A stretch of DNA of 64,000 nt from Pithys albifrons albifrons (GCF_047495875.1 NC_092464.1:23778865-23842864), one strand, 5' to 3'; counted from the stretch's first letter, positions 49,720-63,962 are shown. The notes: generated by a model from the sequence alone, not told the origin. Numbers and translations are program-made.

Positions 49720-51229
49720 AGGATTAAATATAAGACACAAATAAGCACAAAAATAAAGCATCATATATAAGTGCACAGTAAAGGCAAAGTTTTTGATACA
49801 TGTGTGTGGCTCAGATAATGGGACTTTGCTGCCTATCATTATCTTACCAGTATGATCTTAAAAGTATTGCTTTTTAAAAAGTATTCAGTGTTTAAACTTA
49901 CGCACATGATGCCATTTTGGACACCTAAGATTACCTAGCTACATTGATCGATATGCATAACTCAGGGTCACAGAGGTTTGTTCCCTTACAAGATGACAGC
50001 AGGATGACAGGTAGGAGAGCCAGGAGGCTCTTAAGTCTTACTGATACCAGTGTTTCACCATGGAGTTACTCGGACTGCATTTCACTCCCCTGCTGTCTAA
50101 ATATATAAAGCATATTCACTTTTATTTTAGATTCAGAAGCATAGTAATTTAAGAAAGAAAATAAGTATGAGATTAAGACTTCAGATGGCCTGAACTGGTC
50201 TTTCTTTCTTAAGATGGGGTTATATTATGTTATCTGAGAACTTATCCCATAACACTTAATTACTTGAATAATATCTGTGATAGGCAACTGATTGCAGGAG
50301 AATTATGCTAAAGTCAGGGCTGTCAGTGAACCTTCCCAATGGTAATCTAAACTACTGTTCTGGCCTCTTTTCAGTGTAATTTATGGCTGGCTAACTGGAC
50401 TAGCAGATAGAAAGTACACAAACACAGCCTTTAAAAGATCTATTCCAGGCAACAGATTATCTTGGATGTAACATTGTTTGTGTTCAACATTTTGTCAAAA
50501 TACCAAGCTGGTCCTGTGGGAGGCTGGAAAATATTTTCCTCCCCTTTGAGGTCTTGGTTCTGTTCAATGTGACCTGTACAGCGAACACTTTAAGAGGATG
50601 GTGTGTAGTTTGAGCTTACATTTTCAGTCTTACTGCAATTATAATAATTAGAAGGATCTGACACTGATCTCTGTTTTCTTTCTGAATATTAATCCTGTTC
50701 ATTGTCACTTGTAAGCATTGATCAGCATTCTAAATAGGTTCATTAACTGCAATTTTATTTATAGTCATCCCAAAGAAAAGGCATAAGCCTAAACCAGCTG
50801 CCTGCATTTACTTTCCAAAATCCAAAGTAGATCCCTTCTCAAAAGGTCCCTATTTTGACACAATAGAGTGAAATCCTCAATGTCCGTGTACTAGCCATCA
50901 GGCTTATTTGGAATCTATTTCTGAATAATTTTAGGCTCTTTATTTAAGAAAAATTTAATATTTCTACAAGGTCATGATCTAACAGCAGAATTCACGTAAT
51001 AAATCAGGGTAGCTGCCACTATCATTTGGTCAGAAATTAATACTAAATTTCCAAAAACTGAGATATAAAAATTGGAAATTACATAAAAGAAGATAGAATA
51101 GCAATAGAAGACAGTTTTAAAAGTTGCATATATGCTTTTTTAGTAAATAAATTGTTAGTGAAAAATTACTATTTCACAAACTGTTTAAAATTTGTGGTAA
51201 TTCTTTACTGTTTTTCCATAGAGTTGGTT

Positions 51230-51257
51230 GGGGTTTGGGTTGGGGGTAGTGGTGGGG
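51230..51257 (+). other. G-quadruplex motif
   Basis: Four G runs, GGGG, GGG, GGGGG and GGGG, are separated by loops TTT, TT and TAGTGGT. This fulfils the usual G3+N1-7 rule for an intramolecular G-quadruplex on the plus strand. A T-rich stretch follows immediately. It stands alone in AT-rich DNA, with no gene or CpG island near it. Confidence 0.85.
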
Positions 51258-52765
51258 ATTTTTTTGTTTGTTTTTTAATGTTTAGTGACATTTTGCAACT
51301 CATAGGAAGGTCTATAATATGCTGTAAGGTGGTACTGGCACTATGTTTTTTCCTTAATTAGGATAATATATTCATGTACACTTGAAAATTTCCTTAGTTC
51401 AGGCAATATTGTCCAAGAAAACATAATGAATGCTTTGGTCTTCTTGCATTGAGGGCAAAACCTGTAAGTTGATGCTTACAAATGTCTCCATGTTCTTGAC
51501 ATAATTTTCATACCTGAGATATTTCAAATTGCCTTTCCTGAATTGCATCTCTGTTAAGTGCTCTTTTAGAAAAAAATGAAATTTTACTATTGAATATCAC
51601 TTCTTTCCAGAAACATCTGCCACTTTCAGTGCCATCCTCAAGCTAACAATCTATTTTAAAGGAAATGTTTAAGTAAATGATTATGTTTCCATTTTCTCCT
51701 TTTGGGCTATGTCCAGAAGTTGTAATAATAGTGGCTACACAGAACACTCTGTAGCATGAAAATAAGATCATTTTACCATGTCCAGCCAAACAGAAACTGG
51801 TTATATACAACAACCCACATATCTTCTGTGGGCACTGAAACACTGAGAATACTTATGCCCAAGGAGAAGGAGAAAAATAATTATTTACTATTGGATAAGC
51901 AGTATGAAGAAATCTGGTAGCAAGCATATAACCACCCAGGAGATCTCAGTACCAGAAATAAGAAAAAATTGCCTTCAAACAAGAGAATGGGATTCATTAA
52001 CTTTAGCTATCTACCAGGAAGGTGGCTAATGTAGATTTTTATCAGCATTCCTTGATAAGCAATAGAGAAAGATAGACTCTTTCACAGTATATATCGTCCA
52101 ATTTCAATAAATGTTTACAGTAGGTGGAATGAATAATACTCTAAAGATGTCTATCTTCATGTAGGCTCTATCCAGAGAGATTAGATAATTTATTTAGACT
52201 AAGCATTTAAATTGTAGATAACTAAAAGTAGGGGAGTTGGATCATGCCCTGAGTGCCTGGCTGAACAAAGAGTGTTTCTCAGGTTACTTAAGAAATGAAT
52301 GCCACACTGCTTAAAACGGCTTCTGATTACTCCCAGTCCTTCCTGGGGCTTCATAGCCTGCTGAGTTCTGTCCAGGAACTGCAGTGGAAGTTGCAAACAG
52401 ACATAGCAGAAAGTGAAGTAACAGTTTTGCTAGAAAGAATGCATCTGAGCACTGGGGCTGGTGCTTACCTGGAGCTCACAAGCCCGGACAGACCTCAACT
52501 AACCCAAGTATTGCTAAGATGAGCTCTTCACTCTGCATCTGTGGGGGAAGAGGACTTGTCATCAGTAACAGCAATGGACTTCCAATGCCACAAACAAGTA
52601 CTCCAGAGCCCTACAGAGGTGTCTCAGAATGACTGTCTCAAAATTTCTGAGGGCTCTGTGCCCCAGCACAGCAACATTTTCTTTCGGTGAGGTCAATTAG
52701 GGGGATTGTGACTCAATCTACCCCCAAAATAAGCTTGACTGTGCCCCTGAGTGGCACTGCTGGAT

Positions 52766-52822
52766 CAGTAGGACCACCTCAGCCCATCTGCTTTTCAGTA
52801 GGACCACCTCAGCCTCTGCTTT
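52766..52822. repeat. Tandem duplication, about 30 bp, two copies
   Basis: The unit CAGTAGGACCACCTCAGCC followed by a TCTGCTTTT-like end occurs twice in a row (52766-52795 and 52796-52822), the second copy lacking three bases. Just after, a CACTGCAGATAAA-type unit is also repeated (about 52841-52869). The near identity suggests recent local slippage. Confidence 0.85.
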
Positions 52823-53518
52823 CAGGCTGTGGGTAATCCACACTGCAGATAAAATCCACAGTGCAGATAAATGACCCACTGAGAACTAATTGTAGATACT
52901 GCTTTCCAAATATTCACTGAAATTCCTAAGTGCCCAAATTCTGAGGACCAAAACCTATGTGTTACATGAAAAGTACTCATATCCCCTTCTACACTCCTCT
53001 CTCCTCTCTGAAGGTATTTAGAAAGAATCCCTAAGACTGTAATCTTTTTCTGTTGAAAGGGATAACTCTTGCAAACCTGCCTGCCACAGAAGTTTTTCTT
53101 ATCAAAACATGCGGAGCCCACTGAGGGGCTCATTTAACAGCTCAGACATGTTTATTGATTTGTTTTTGTGGGCCTGAGGCCCTCATCGTGCTTGCAGTGT
53201 GCAAAGATGTGGTGGCAATGATGCCTGCACAGTCCATCTGTCTCAGAGGTACTGCCTGAAAAGATCTCCCTCACCAGCAGAAAACTTTTGCACCAATGAT
53301 ACTCATTCCCACATTACGGGGGGAAATTATCCATATTTATTTTTGTTGACATTGCCCATGACTCATGCCTGAAAAAGATGAGCCTTTTCATTCAATATAT
53401 TCATATGGTTCCTACTGTTTCAGAGACATTGTTTTTAAATGCCAGACTTCAGCTGGTTGGGCCAAAATTTGCCTCAAGCCTCGGGCTCAAAAGTTTCCAA
53501 AAACCTTTTTTCCCTTAA

Positions 53519-53572
53519 TCATTTTCAAGAATGAGAGTAGAGGAATTGACTCATTTTCAAGAATGAGAGTGG
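53519..53572. repeat. Tandem duplication, 32-bp period, two copies
   Basis: The word TCATTTTCAAGAATGAGAGT occurs at about 53519-53538 and again at 53551-53570, with the spacer AGAGGAATTGAC between. Copies are essentially identical, so the duplication is young. Confidence 0.85.
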
Positions 53573-55552
53573 GGGAAAATTATTCTTGCCCACATGGAAA
53601 AAAATTCTGTCAAGCTTTTATTTAGGGTAGTCTCATTTCACCACACTTTACTAGGAGGACTGGAAACCAGGCCTACAGGGGAATGCCTCCCCATTCAGGA
53701 TCACAACATGGCATTAAGTTACTTAATGGGTTCCCAGGAGCAGGAGAGCCAGGGACTAATGAAAGCAGTTTCCCAACATAGCTGGAGGGCAAGCTTCAAA
53801 CAGACACATGCATAAGGTCCTCTGTGAAAGCAGCAAAATCGAAACATATCCAAAAAATATTTTGACAAGGTACTTTTGAATATTTCCACACCTTGAGTAG
53901 CACTCTTAATAATTCAATAGAGGTAGTGAAGACCTTAGATAATGGGATAATTCAGTCTTATTTTTTCCAAATTTCGTTTTAACTAAGTGTAGGAAATCAT
54001 ATATGAAATCAAAGTTAAAAGACTGTTATCAGGACAGAAATGTCAGTAGTACAGTGTGAATTGAAATTGCAAGCTTAATCATGTCTCTTTGTTGTACTTA
54101 TATTATGATAGCCTTTAATTACAGAATCACAGATTGTTTTGTTGTGAGGTAGCCATCTCTCTGTGACACTGCTGGAAATTTGCTGGTCTGACATCAAAAA
54201 TGAATTTTGGAGTTTTTCTCACACAGCCTCTCCCATGGGGCAGGACAAAAGGAGGGACTTCCAAAAGGCTGCACTTGCTGCTTGCCATCACTGCCATGCC
54301 TCGACCAGTCCTCGCTCAGCAGCTGAGTTGATGTGCTCATTACAGCAGAGGTGTAGACTTCTGCTTAGAGAAAGCTAGGGAACTGTACTTTGTATGTGAA
54401 AGAATATTCTGAACAAGGTAGGGCATATCTAGGGAGATGGGAGGAGGATTTTCATCTTGCCAAGAGGTAACATACATGGCCATTTGCTGCAGGGTGAGTT
54501 TATTCTGACTCAAGGACAGACATATTTAGTAAAGCCAAAAAAGTGGAAACTTGAATTTTCATCTGAAGGAAAGCTTAGGATAGCATTATGTATTAAAGGA
54601 CATAATAAGCCAATTCTGAGTTAAATTCTGATTAAATTGACTGAATTTTAGCAGTCTTTACATTTATACAACTTTAAAAAACCTATTTCTGTTCCATTTC
54701 TACCAAGAGGGGCTTTCAGCTTTTCTAGTATGTAGGGGTACCTTTGAGTGAACACTCATATAAATGCATGTATTTGATTTTTAACATGACTATTGTGACA
54801 TACACAGCTGCCAGAAGAATTAGTGAGGAGGGGCAGATTGGCATGCTTAAGTATGTTGATTTTCTACTCAGCTAATTCATCTAATCTTAATAGTATTTGT
54901 AAATGCCTTACCAGTTTCCAAAGGAGAAAAGGTTTAAACCAAGACAGCTGGTGCCTGTTTCAGTCTGTGTAAGGATGCAAAACTAGGAAGAAGCCAGAAA
55001 ATCAGTGATGCTCCCTTTTCACTAGAACATGTAGTTAATGATTATTACTCAGGTGCCTGGAGCTGAAGGAATTTAAGAATTCACTCAGCTTTGGAATATC
55101 ACCTAGCAACAGTGTCTGGGAAACCACTGCTCTGAGGGATTTTTCACTTTATTTTGTGTTTGAATGCAAGGCAAGAGTGTGCAAAGCCTCACATGAGATC
55201 AAAATCTAAGCAAATCAACATCCAACATCCATCTATCACTGTAACAGGAGCCATAAACATAGGCTGCCTTAGATTGTGTGGAGAAATCATATTCCCCAAA
55301 CATTTGTGTAGACAAAGTTAGTTTCACTTAAAAGTTCAGTGGAAATTAGTATTGCATACAACATGAAATCAGACTGGAATTAAAATATGTATGGACAGGG
55401 AAAAGTGCATCCAGCCATATTCCAGACCCATACTGTTGTGGAATGCATTATTCTACTAGAGAAACAGAAGGTTACTGTAAAACAGCAAAATGTAATTATT
55501 TGAACTGGAATTTGACTGGAATATCTGTTAAGATACTCTTTATTGAGAGATG

Positions 55553-56277
55553 CCTGTATGAGTTAAGATGAAAACGAGACCATACGCCGAAGTCAATGGT
55601 ATGAATAGCAAAAATTTTATTTAACAGTAAAATGTGAGGTAGTGAGATAGAAAGAGACAGAAACAAGAGGAGAGGCAGAGAGGGAGAAAGACACATTAAG
55701 CAGAAGACAGCCACCACCCATAGATCCAGCAGTGTCCCATTGGTCCTACTTCACTCTGGACTTCTCGGTGGTGGGGGTCTCAAGGGGTTCAAAACTTGTC
55801 ACTATTTATCTACACAGTTCTTCACAGTTATTCTATTGGTTAAATTATTCCCTCGCTTCTAACACTAAATAGTTTTTTGAGTCTGTGGGTTGGCTTGAGT
55901 TGGTGGATTTCTTTTAGTTGATGGGTTGTGGGTGGGTTGTGCATGAGCTTCCCCTGCCAGAATTTCCTTTTACCTCATCAGAGCTGACTAGCACAGCTGA
56001 TGATTTGGCCTTCCTTGTGGATTTTTGTGTCCCATTATCAGTGCTCCCCCAGCTTTGTTTACCTTCCCCCAAGCCTGAGATAATGCTCAGACAATAGTAC
56101 CATCTTTATCTTATCTGAAGCTCCCTTCAGGTGGCTTAACAGATGGTCCAAGTTCCAGGAATCCACAGAGGCATATTCGGGGGCAGGGGGCTTTGGTGGT
56201 TGCAGATGCCAACTGTCCTATAACTTGGGGTGATCACTGTTTGACTAGTGATATGTGCACCGGCAGTTGCACCTCTA
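55553..56277 (-). mobile_element. Solo LTR of an avian endogenous retrovirus (minus strand)
   Basis: Read on the minus strand, the element starts TGCAACTGCC (56271) and ends CTTAACTCA (55559), giving the TG...CA ends of a long terminal repeat, about 713 bp. Inside, in order, are a CCAAT box (AACCAATAG, about 55836-55844), a TATA-like AGATAAATA, a pyrimidine-rich stretch (about 55650-55690) and an AATAAA polyadenylation signal (about 55617-55622), followed by a short U5-like end. The flanks CCTGTA (55553-55558) and CCTCTA (56272-56277) look like a 6-bp target duplication with one change, as expected of a betaretrovirus-like (ERVK) insertion. No internal retroviral genes adjoin it, so it is a solo LTR. 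Frames at 56255-56464 partly overlap it and are not genes. The right boundary is less certain than the left. Confidence 0.65.
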
Positions 56278-59200
56278 CAGAGTTTGCCACAGTGGGAACC
56301 CTTGTCTAGATTCATTACCCAGTATATGTGGGTCAGACCTTGCCTGGCCCAGAGCCAGTGCCATCCTGCTTCTCCATTCTGTGCTTATCTCATGGCAAAG
56401 TCCTGCTGTGGTCTTAATGGTGTTTGAGGCAGGCGATTCTGAAGTCCTTACAACATCCATCTGAACTTCTACTGTGAAAAATACTACTATTTTGAGACCT
56501 AGTCCAAAACATCCTGCAGAAATTTTGGGGATGGGGATGGCTTTTTCCCCCCTTCCCTTCTTCTAATAGCCATTGGATTATTCAAAAACACTCATTTAGA
56601 CTTCATTTAAAAAACAGATCAGAGTACTCCTATGTTAGGTCATAGTTTTGTAGGCTGTTGGAGGAAAGATGGTCTGTATCTATCACATCAGGATTTTCAT
56701 GTGAGCATGATAAAGGAATATAGAAAAAATATTTAGCGCATTTTTCAGTTCTCAGAAAGACAAAGACTTTAATCTTGCATTTGTGAAAAAAGTAGGCCAC
56801 ATACTGTGAATGTCTCACCAGTATCCTGTAGGGACAAAATATGTAGCTGTGTTTTGACTTGTATGCCTGTAGGAGTTTCTGCATACTTCCCTTTTTCTCT
56901 TTCACACACACAGGCAATATTTATTCTTCAAATAACCTGATATATTAAAGGGATGTTAAAACTACTGTGATCCAAAGAAGCACTAACAAATTTGTCTGTA
57001 TGGACTGGAATATTATCATAATGAATTATTCAATTAAATGTGGTAATGACAGCACATTGACAAATTAAATGCTTGGACAAATAAAGAGGTGCTTTGAAAT
57101 GTAGAAATATATGGAGTCAGCTGAGGGAGAATAAATAATTCTTAAGTACAGGCTTCTGAGAAAGAAAGTGGCTGGATTTCCTTGCTCGCTAAAGTCCCGA
57201 GTGCAAACCCATTCTCTAATAAACTCCAACACAGTCAGACATGAAGTGTTTGCTGTCACAGGTTCAAATGCTAGTCATAGTCTCCAGCTCACAAAGGATA
57301 AGCTAATGGTCAGTCAGCAAAATGTGAGAAAACACATGGAAGTTTAGAACACCAATCTTCAAAATAGTGGTAGTTGTAGCAAAAGGAAGAGCTAGTCTTT
57401 CCATTTACTCTTTGATTAGGATGGCTTGGCACACTTATTCCTGTGCAGGCACAGGAAGAGTGGTGGAATGGAGACAGTGGTGCCATCTTCCCTTTGTGAA
57501 CAGGGCAATCGACCATTAGTGGTGTCGACACTAACCCAGTGATGTTAGTGGCAATCCCACAGCAGTGTCCAGAGCCTCTGCCAAATCATCATCTTCTGCC
57601 AGAATGTCTATCCTCTTCTCCGCAAAATTAAACTTGATGTGAAAATAAACTTTATGCACAGGAAATCACAGCAATATTCAAGATAAATAATTCTTCAAAT
57701 GTAGGATTCATCTTGTCCAGCTTGTCTTGTCTGTGGTGCAAACAGCTGTACTTGAGCTCACGGCCCTCAGTTCCCAACACCATCAATAGAGAGAAATACA
57801 TACTTTTATAATGTCAGCTCCTTACTAGACAACTACTTTCAACTAAAGTTAATTGTCTAAAGGTGCCTATTTTCCTGTTTTAATTATAAAATAAGATCAA
57901 GTAACTAACTTGTGTATATACACAAAAATAAAACACTGACATGTAGTCACATGTTTGGAATATTTGAGGTGTATTTAAAGCATGTAATAGAATTTTTAGA
58001 GGTACCTGGGGGCCAAGTTATATGAGGTACCAGGGCACCTGTCTGTCTCTTTAGCCTCTTTCAACATATATGTATATGTATATATCAGACTTTGGTCTGA
58101 TCCTGAGAGTTGAACTCTGACTTCACTGAATATCCAGAACTCCTGAGGTCAGTGAGTGAGGTGGGTACAGATGAAATGCGGGGTTATACCGAGAATATTT
58201 TTTTTTCTCACCTTTTGTAACTCCTGTGTAGCTAGGAGTCATATGGCAAAAGAAAATTTTCTAATCACATATCATTTTCCACAATGGCCCTTGGTCTCTG
58301 CTTTCCTGGTCCAAAAATCACAAAGCCATGTTTATTTTAACATCTCCAGAATGTAAACCAATTCAAAAATATGAAGATAAAATATGAAGATAAAATGTAT
58401 CACCAGATAAATAGCAGAATAATAAATATCCAGTGACATTAGAAGGCTTTTGCAGGATACCAAGGGGAGTTCAATCTCTCTGGGCTGGATTGCAAAACAG
58501 TAATTCCTTTAAACTGAAAGAGAGAGAAATAAATCATCCTGGTGGTATTTATCTACTTCTGCAATTTCTGTCAGCTGCATCCCTCTCCTTCAGTTCCTTA
58601 CTTCGCCAGCTTCCCATATGACAGAAATGTCAATTTTCAGGATCTCATGGAGGAGTCAAGCCTGGCAGAAAAAAGAGGCAAGCACAGGGTAGGGCCCCTG
58701 GTCTTGTGTATACCATGTCTTCACTGACAAAAGTGGAGGGTGTTTTACAGCTGGAAGTTAAAGCTTGTGTTAGTTGTCTCCTGTAAAGCTATGGTGGAGA
58801 CATGACCTAACTCCTTGAAGCTGAATCTCTCCTTTGCAATCAGAAATTGTTTAGGAAAGGCTCTGATGGCTGCTGTAGATAGTCCTATTTGCTGGAAGGG
58901 CTGTCTTGTGTCCCTGTAACAGCTTTGCAAAGGGAATAAGTGAGTACTGTCATTCAATATTCAGCTTTTTTGTCCCCTCTAGTTCTTACTCCAGAGCTTT
59001 CCATCTCATAAAGGCCCCAGGGAAAGACTGATATTTTACTGAGAGGTAATTTGGAAAAGACGACCACAAGCAGAGAAGTTACATGCAGTAATGTAATTAT
59101 TGTGTATTAGTTGTCTTCTTACCAAAACAAATTAAGCAACAGAAACTCCCACGTTTTTGTTTCAGAGAAAGTCAGGATAATTAGTTCTCTCAGCTTTTCA

Positions 59201-62200
59201 GGCCCGCTTCTCTTGTGTGTAAGACTGTGAGCTATGGGTACTGCCAAAATACAAGTGGCATTTTGACTTACATGGAGATGATTTTTTTACTGACTTCAGA
59301 GATAAGAGAAATAAGGGTATGGTCTCTGGGTGCAGATACAGGAGACATAAAGGGTACAGAGGAAGTAAAATATGTCGTCCTCCCTCAGAGATTCCAGCAC
59401 AGCTGTTGTCTGGGCAGCTCCTGATGGAGAATAGAAGGGAGGAAGATATCTATTATTCTTCCCCCTTGTTAGATGGGGACGTGGATAATATCTCCTTTGA
59501 ATATTTCCTATGGAGTTTTGCATGCTGCATACCGTATTTTATTGGATTTTATTTAAAGGTTCAGAGGAATGTGCCAGTTCTTGTTTTAGGAGCTCATTCC
59601 TTACCTCTTTGTGGCTAAACAGGATTTTTGTCTTGAGAAACACAGTCCTCAGGCAGGGGGTTTGGGGACTAGTGAATCCCTACCAAAGGTATGTGTTCAT
59701 CTGTCTGGTGAAATCCTTTGGCAGGAGAATTCGCTTGACCTGCTCTGTAAAGCGCTCAAGATCACATGCCAGGAGCGCAGGCACTCCTGACCTCATGTGT
59801 GTTTGTTGATGGGAGAAAGAGATAAATGTAACAATAATGGTTCACATGCAACTTGGCCTGAAAGGTCCTCATTGATTATACATTCTTCTAAATCAAACTG
59901 GCAAATGTGAAAAGAACATGATAAACCTATTCCTCACAGTGTTTTTTTCCATGGTTACCATGATTTAATCCTGTGTGAGGTCAGTTAAATAGGTTGCATA
60001 ATGTTTGGCTCCCCATTTTGAAGTCTCTGGATGTTATACTAGTTTTTATGTCATTTATTTCTGGTCTTTTACTAGCACTAAGTAAACAGGCTCAGTTTTT
60101 CATGTAAGGGTCCAGTTTCAGTATGACTCCCTTCAACCTCATGGAATTTCAAACTTGTAGGATTAAAGAATTTTCTGACTTTAACTAATATGTCTGGTTG
60201 CTAGAAGAATTGCTACAGAAACTAAGGTTAAAAACCAATTAACATATTTCCATCAGTACCAACACAATGGAAAAATAATGGAAAATAGGATGTAGCCTAG
60301 AAAAGTTGCTTCAAAATTTATCATATTTTCATATTGCTGAAGAATAATGCTACCATATGCCCAGATTTTCTGAAATTACTTTCTGTCTAGAAACAGGTTT
60401 TTTTCCTGTATTTTCTTGAAATTTCTAGAGTTACCAAGTACCTTTCAAGTCAAGTCAGATATTATTAAGCAGGCTGTACCGGAGTAACTGACTCATTCAG
60501 GAATGATATCTGACACTATGGAAAGTATCAGGAACTATGTGCATATGGATTAGAGATGTGTGTGTGTGTGTGTGTATCTATATATATACATATATATTCT
60601 GCTATCCCAGAAATGCTACACAGTGAGGCAGCTGCCCTAGTGAATAGAGGCTACATTATTAATGCTGACGAAACTCATTGGGAATGGCTTTTCATTGCAT
60701 GGCCTGGCTTTTAAAGAAATAAACTTCTGCTACTGGCTTTGCTGCTGATTTGACCTGATCTCAGACAACCCAGCAATGCTGTCACTTGTGCACTGATCCA
60801 CAGCAGCAACGGCAGTGTCCCACAGCACAGCCAGCCCCATCTGACCCAGGACCTGCTGCACAGGCTGGTATATCCTGAATGTTTGACTCTGTAGCAGCAT
60901 GACCAGAGCTGCTGCTGTGCTCAGTTGTGCCCAAGGGCTGCAAGGCATCCACCCGTAAAGTCTAGACAAAGGTAGAAAATCCTAAAAATCTGCTCTGACA
61001 GGATTTTCATTTATTTAAAGGAGACCAGTCCAAGAGAATTGAAATTTGCAGTCACATTAGGAAAAGTGTGCTTTTACTAGTACAGCTTGTTTCATTTTAA
61101 GGGTAAAGTGATTTTACTATACCAGTACAAAGCAATCCTGCTTGTCCAGCAGATTAAATGTACTTCATTCAAATAATGTACAGGAACTCCTATACATAGT
61201 AAAGCATTCCCAGTGTAGGTCCAACCTGCGTTTTTAATCACTCAACTCCAAAATAGTGGAAAGCATCTCTAAAAAAAGGGTATGGTGAAAATTCAGTCAT
61301 CAGTAAATGAAAAGTGCTTCCAGATCATCACAGAGAAAGTCCAGTTGCATAAAGGATTACATACCAATATTATATAATCTCTTTCAATGGTTTATGGTTT
61401 TAGAAAAACACAGAATAAAAAATATTTTTGGCTTGCAAACAAAAAGTGACTGCTTTGGGTGTTTGAAAATGATGCTTTGCTAATTGGTTAAGAACCAAAC
61501 ATAAATTCATGTAATACCTGTGAGATACATATTTCTCAGCTCAAAAATTGTAAAGAGCATTCCTAATTGCCATCATGATTTTACACATTTTCTTCTGTCA
61601 TAGTGTACCAGCTTTTCATGTATTTCAAAGTTTCCTGTTATTGTGACTACATATGGCACATACTAGTTCTTTATGAATATGGAATGCAGTAAGACAACAT
61701 CCATCTCTTTAAATAAAAGAGACAGATTAGAAATAAAAAGGTAATTGATTTATTTAAAGCCTGCAAACCAAATAATTGTTTTATTTTCATGAGCACTCGC
61801 TGCCATATGTTATTTGTTTTGTCGGATGATTCATATATTTGAACTTTATTAAATACCAAGCTATGAAAGCCCTATCCAGTTTAGAATTTTCTACATATTT
61901 CAAATGCTGTTGAAAGTGTTTCTGACCTCCCATACCTTTTAAAAAATGCAATTACCTTAAAGATCCCAAGAGAAGAGCAAAGTGAAAGAATGGGAAAGTT
62001 CACTGACTATGGTTGGCAATTTTCCTATTATTGGCAAGGCCAAATACAGTCAAGATAGAGCAACATTTTTACATAGAGTAACTCAGATTGTGCCTAAGGA
62101 TGTCAAATTATGACCATTGCCTACTGGAAGATCTGAAGTGTGACTCTGTATCCTTCCTGAGACACCTGTGAACTCTTGCACTTCCTCTGCCATGCCCCAG

Positions 62201-63962
62201 AGCAGTAAGAGCAGCAGTGCCAGACCTGCAGGGACCACTGGAGATTTGCCAAGCAAGCAACCCTTCAGCCTCACCCTTCTTGTACTCATTCAAGAGAGCA
62301 AGGAGGAGAGGAGCACACACTGCTCCCTGTTCCAATCACCACTGCTATCCCTGGGTGCTTTCCTGCCACATAATGATCCACTTGGAGCTGGATCGCTGAC
62401 TTGCTGGCATGAAGGACACACATTTGACCATGCAACTAAGCTTTTTCTAGGTGTAGTTGGTACCAGTGGGACATTGCAATTAACCTATTTGGTAAACACA
62501 GTCTCTGTGGGCTTGAAGGGGTTAAATGAACAATTGAAGGACTGGTTCAGCCTTCATTAGCCCTGGGCATTGGATTATGGTGTTTTCTGAGGCCCTGAGC
62601 TTGTCTGTATTGGCTGTGACTTTCAATTTAAAAAGAAGTCTGTTGTCAAACACCCTAATCCATGTAGTAAGAACAAACTCACCTGATTAAGCCCGACTAC
62701 ATAAACAGATTGGGCAGCTGTCATGCACCAACAGGCATTGTATAATATGAGATGACACGATATGATAAACAGCATACATATTGTTTGGAAATTTCTGTCT
62801 CTTCAGGTTGAGATTAAATACTTACGGAACACACAAAGGCTGACTTTTATTTGACCATTGTCTCTGTTTCTCCCGACAAACACTCATTCAGTAATTCATC
62901 ACATATGTTCCATTCATTCAAACTTCATGCACACCTTGTATATTGTGGGTCAAATTCACTTCTCAGCTGCTTTCTTTACAAAACAGTGGAAATCAATGAA
63001 TGTGGAAGTGATTCACAAGCAATGAAAAGAGAGACATGGGGGTTTTTTGGCTTTTTTGTTTGGTTGAGTTTTTTGTACTGGGAAAAGGCTTTGAGGATTA
63101 TAAGCACGAATTTCAGCAGAATTTGGACTATGATACAACGACTTTTCAAGAGGATTTAAGAAAAATGGATCTACATCCTCTTGCCATATGCTTTCTGCTA
63201 TGAACATCTGGTTCCAGTGAGATCTCATAGTGGGATATTTTGTAATGCAAAAATGTGTTAAGTGACTTCTGCTCACAGAAAGGTTTGGTCACAGACCCTT
63301 TATCCTCGGTGTTATACCTATGAAGGCTCCAGTCTATACAATGCATGTCTGGGGACAATTAAATAGCTGCAACCAACCAGAAGGCACTGATCAGTCTGCA
63401 AACAGACATGTTTGTTGTGAGATCTGGGTGAGAAGGAGCAGCACAGAAGAGAACCCATGGCACAGAAAAGAGTATAATATATCATGTGCTAATGGTATCT
63501 TTTTTTTTAACTTTGCTGACTACTTAGCCAGTCATTCTTTCCTCTGAAACTCTAGCCTGTGGCAATTAAAGCAAGGCAAAAATACAATTTTTCCTTAACC
63601 AGTCACTGAAATTTAAACCTGTTCATTGACAAAATTTATTCATGACCTCTGGTAATTTCTAACTTAACAGACTGAAACTTGAGGGTTTATATGCTTCATT
63701 AAAGAATAATATATATTCTGAATGCATATACATAATGAATACACATTATTGTATCTCCAGCTTTTATGTCATGATTTCTAAGTGGCCAATGATTCTCACT
63801 TTCAGAAATTAGATGTCCACTATCTTTTTGGAATCTCAAAGCCTTTTGAGGAAAAACAAGTTGAACACTCAGAATCTGAGATCCTCACAGAGAATACTGA
63901 AATGTGAGAGTACAACAGGGAGACTGGATAAACAGAGCTATAGCCAGACAGAGCTTGGACCA
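56278..63962. other. Unannotated sequence
   Basis: No gene, RNA or named element is recognised. Locally GC-richer patches at about 60750-60960 and 62150-62450 contain short frames (up to 130 codons, 62168-62560) without recognisable motifs. Small tandem repeats of ATATGTATATGTATAT (about 58068-58086) and AATATGAAGATAA (about 58367-58396) are present. Confidence 0.5.
60557..60598. repeat. (TG)n followed by TA-rich microsatellite
   Basis: About nine TG units (60557-60575) run into alternating TA/TATACATA sequence. Alternating purine-pyrimidine tracts of this type can adopt Z-DNA and are usually length-variable. Confidence 0.9.

Larger units (their letters stand above)
49720..55552. other. Unannotated sequence with small tandem duplications
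   Basis: No gene is recognised. The stretch holds the G-quadruplex motif and two tandem duplications listed separately. A 75-codon frame at 52295-52522 has a protein-like composition but no recognisable domain and no clear splice context. Confidence 0.5.

Noticed and set aside
54121..54170. Short CR1 minus-strand 3' end (ACAGAATCACAGATTG)
   Set aside because: The resemblance to the CR1 terminus lasts about 20 bases and is not followed by the expected block order.
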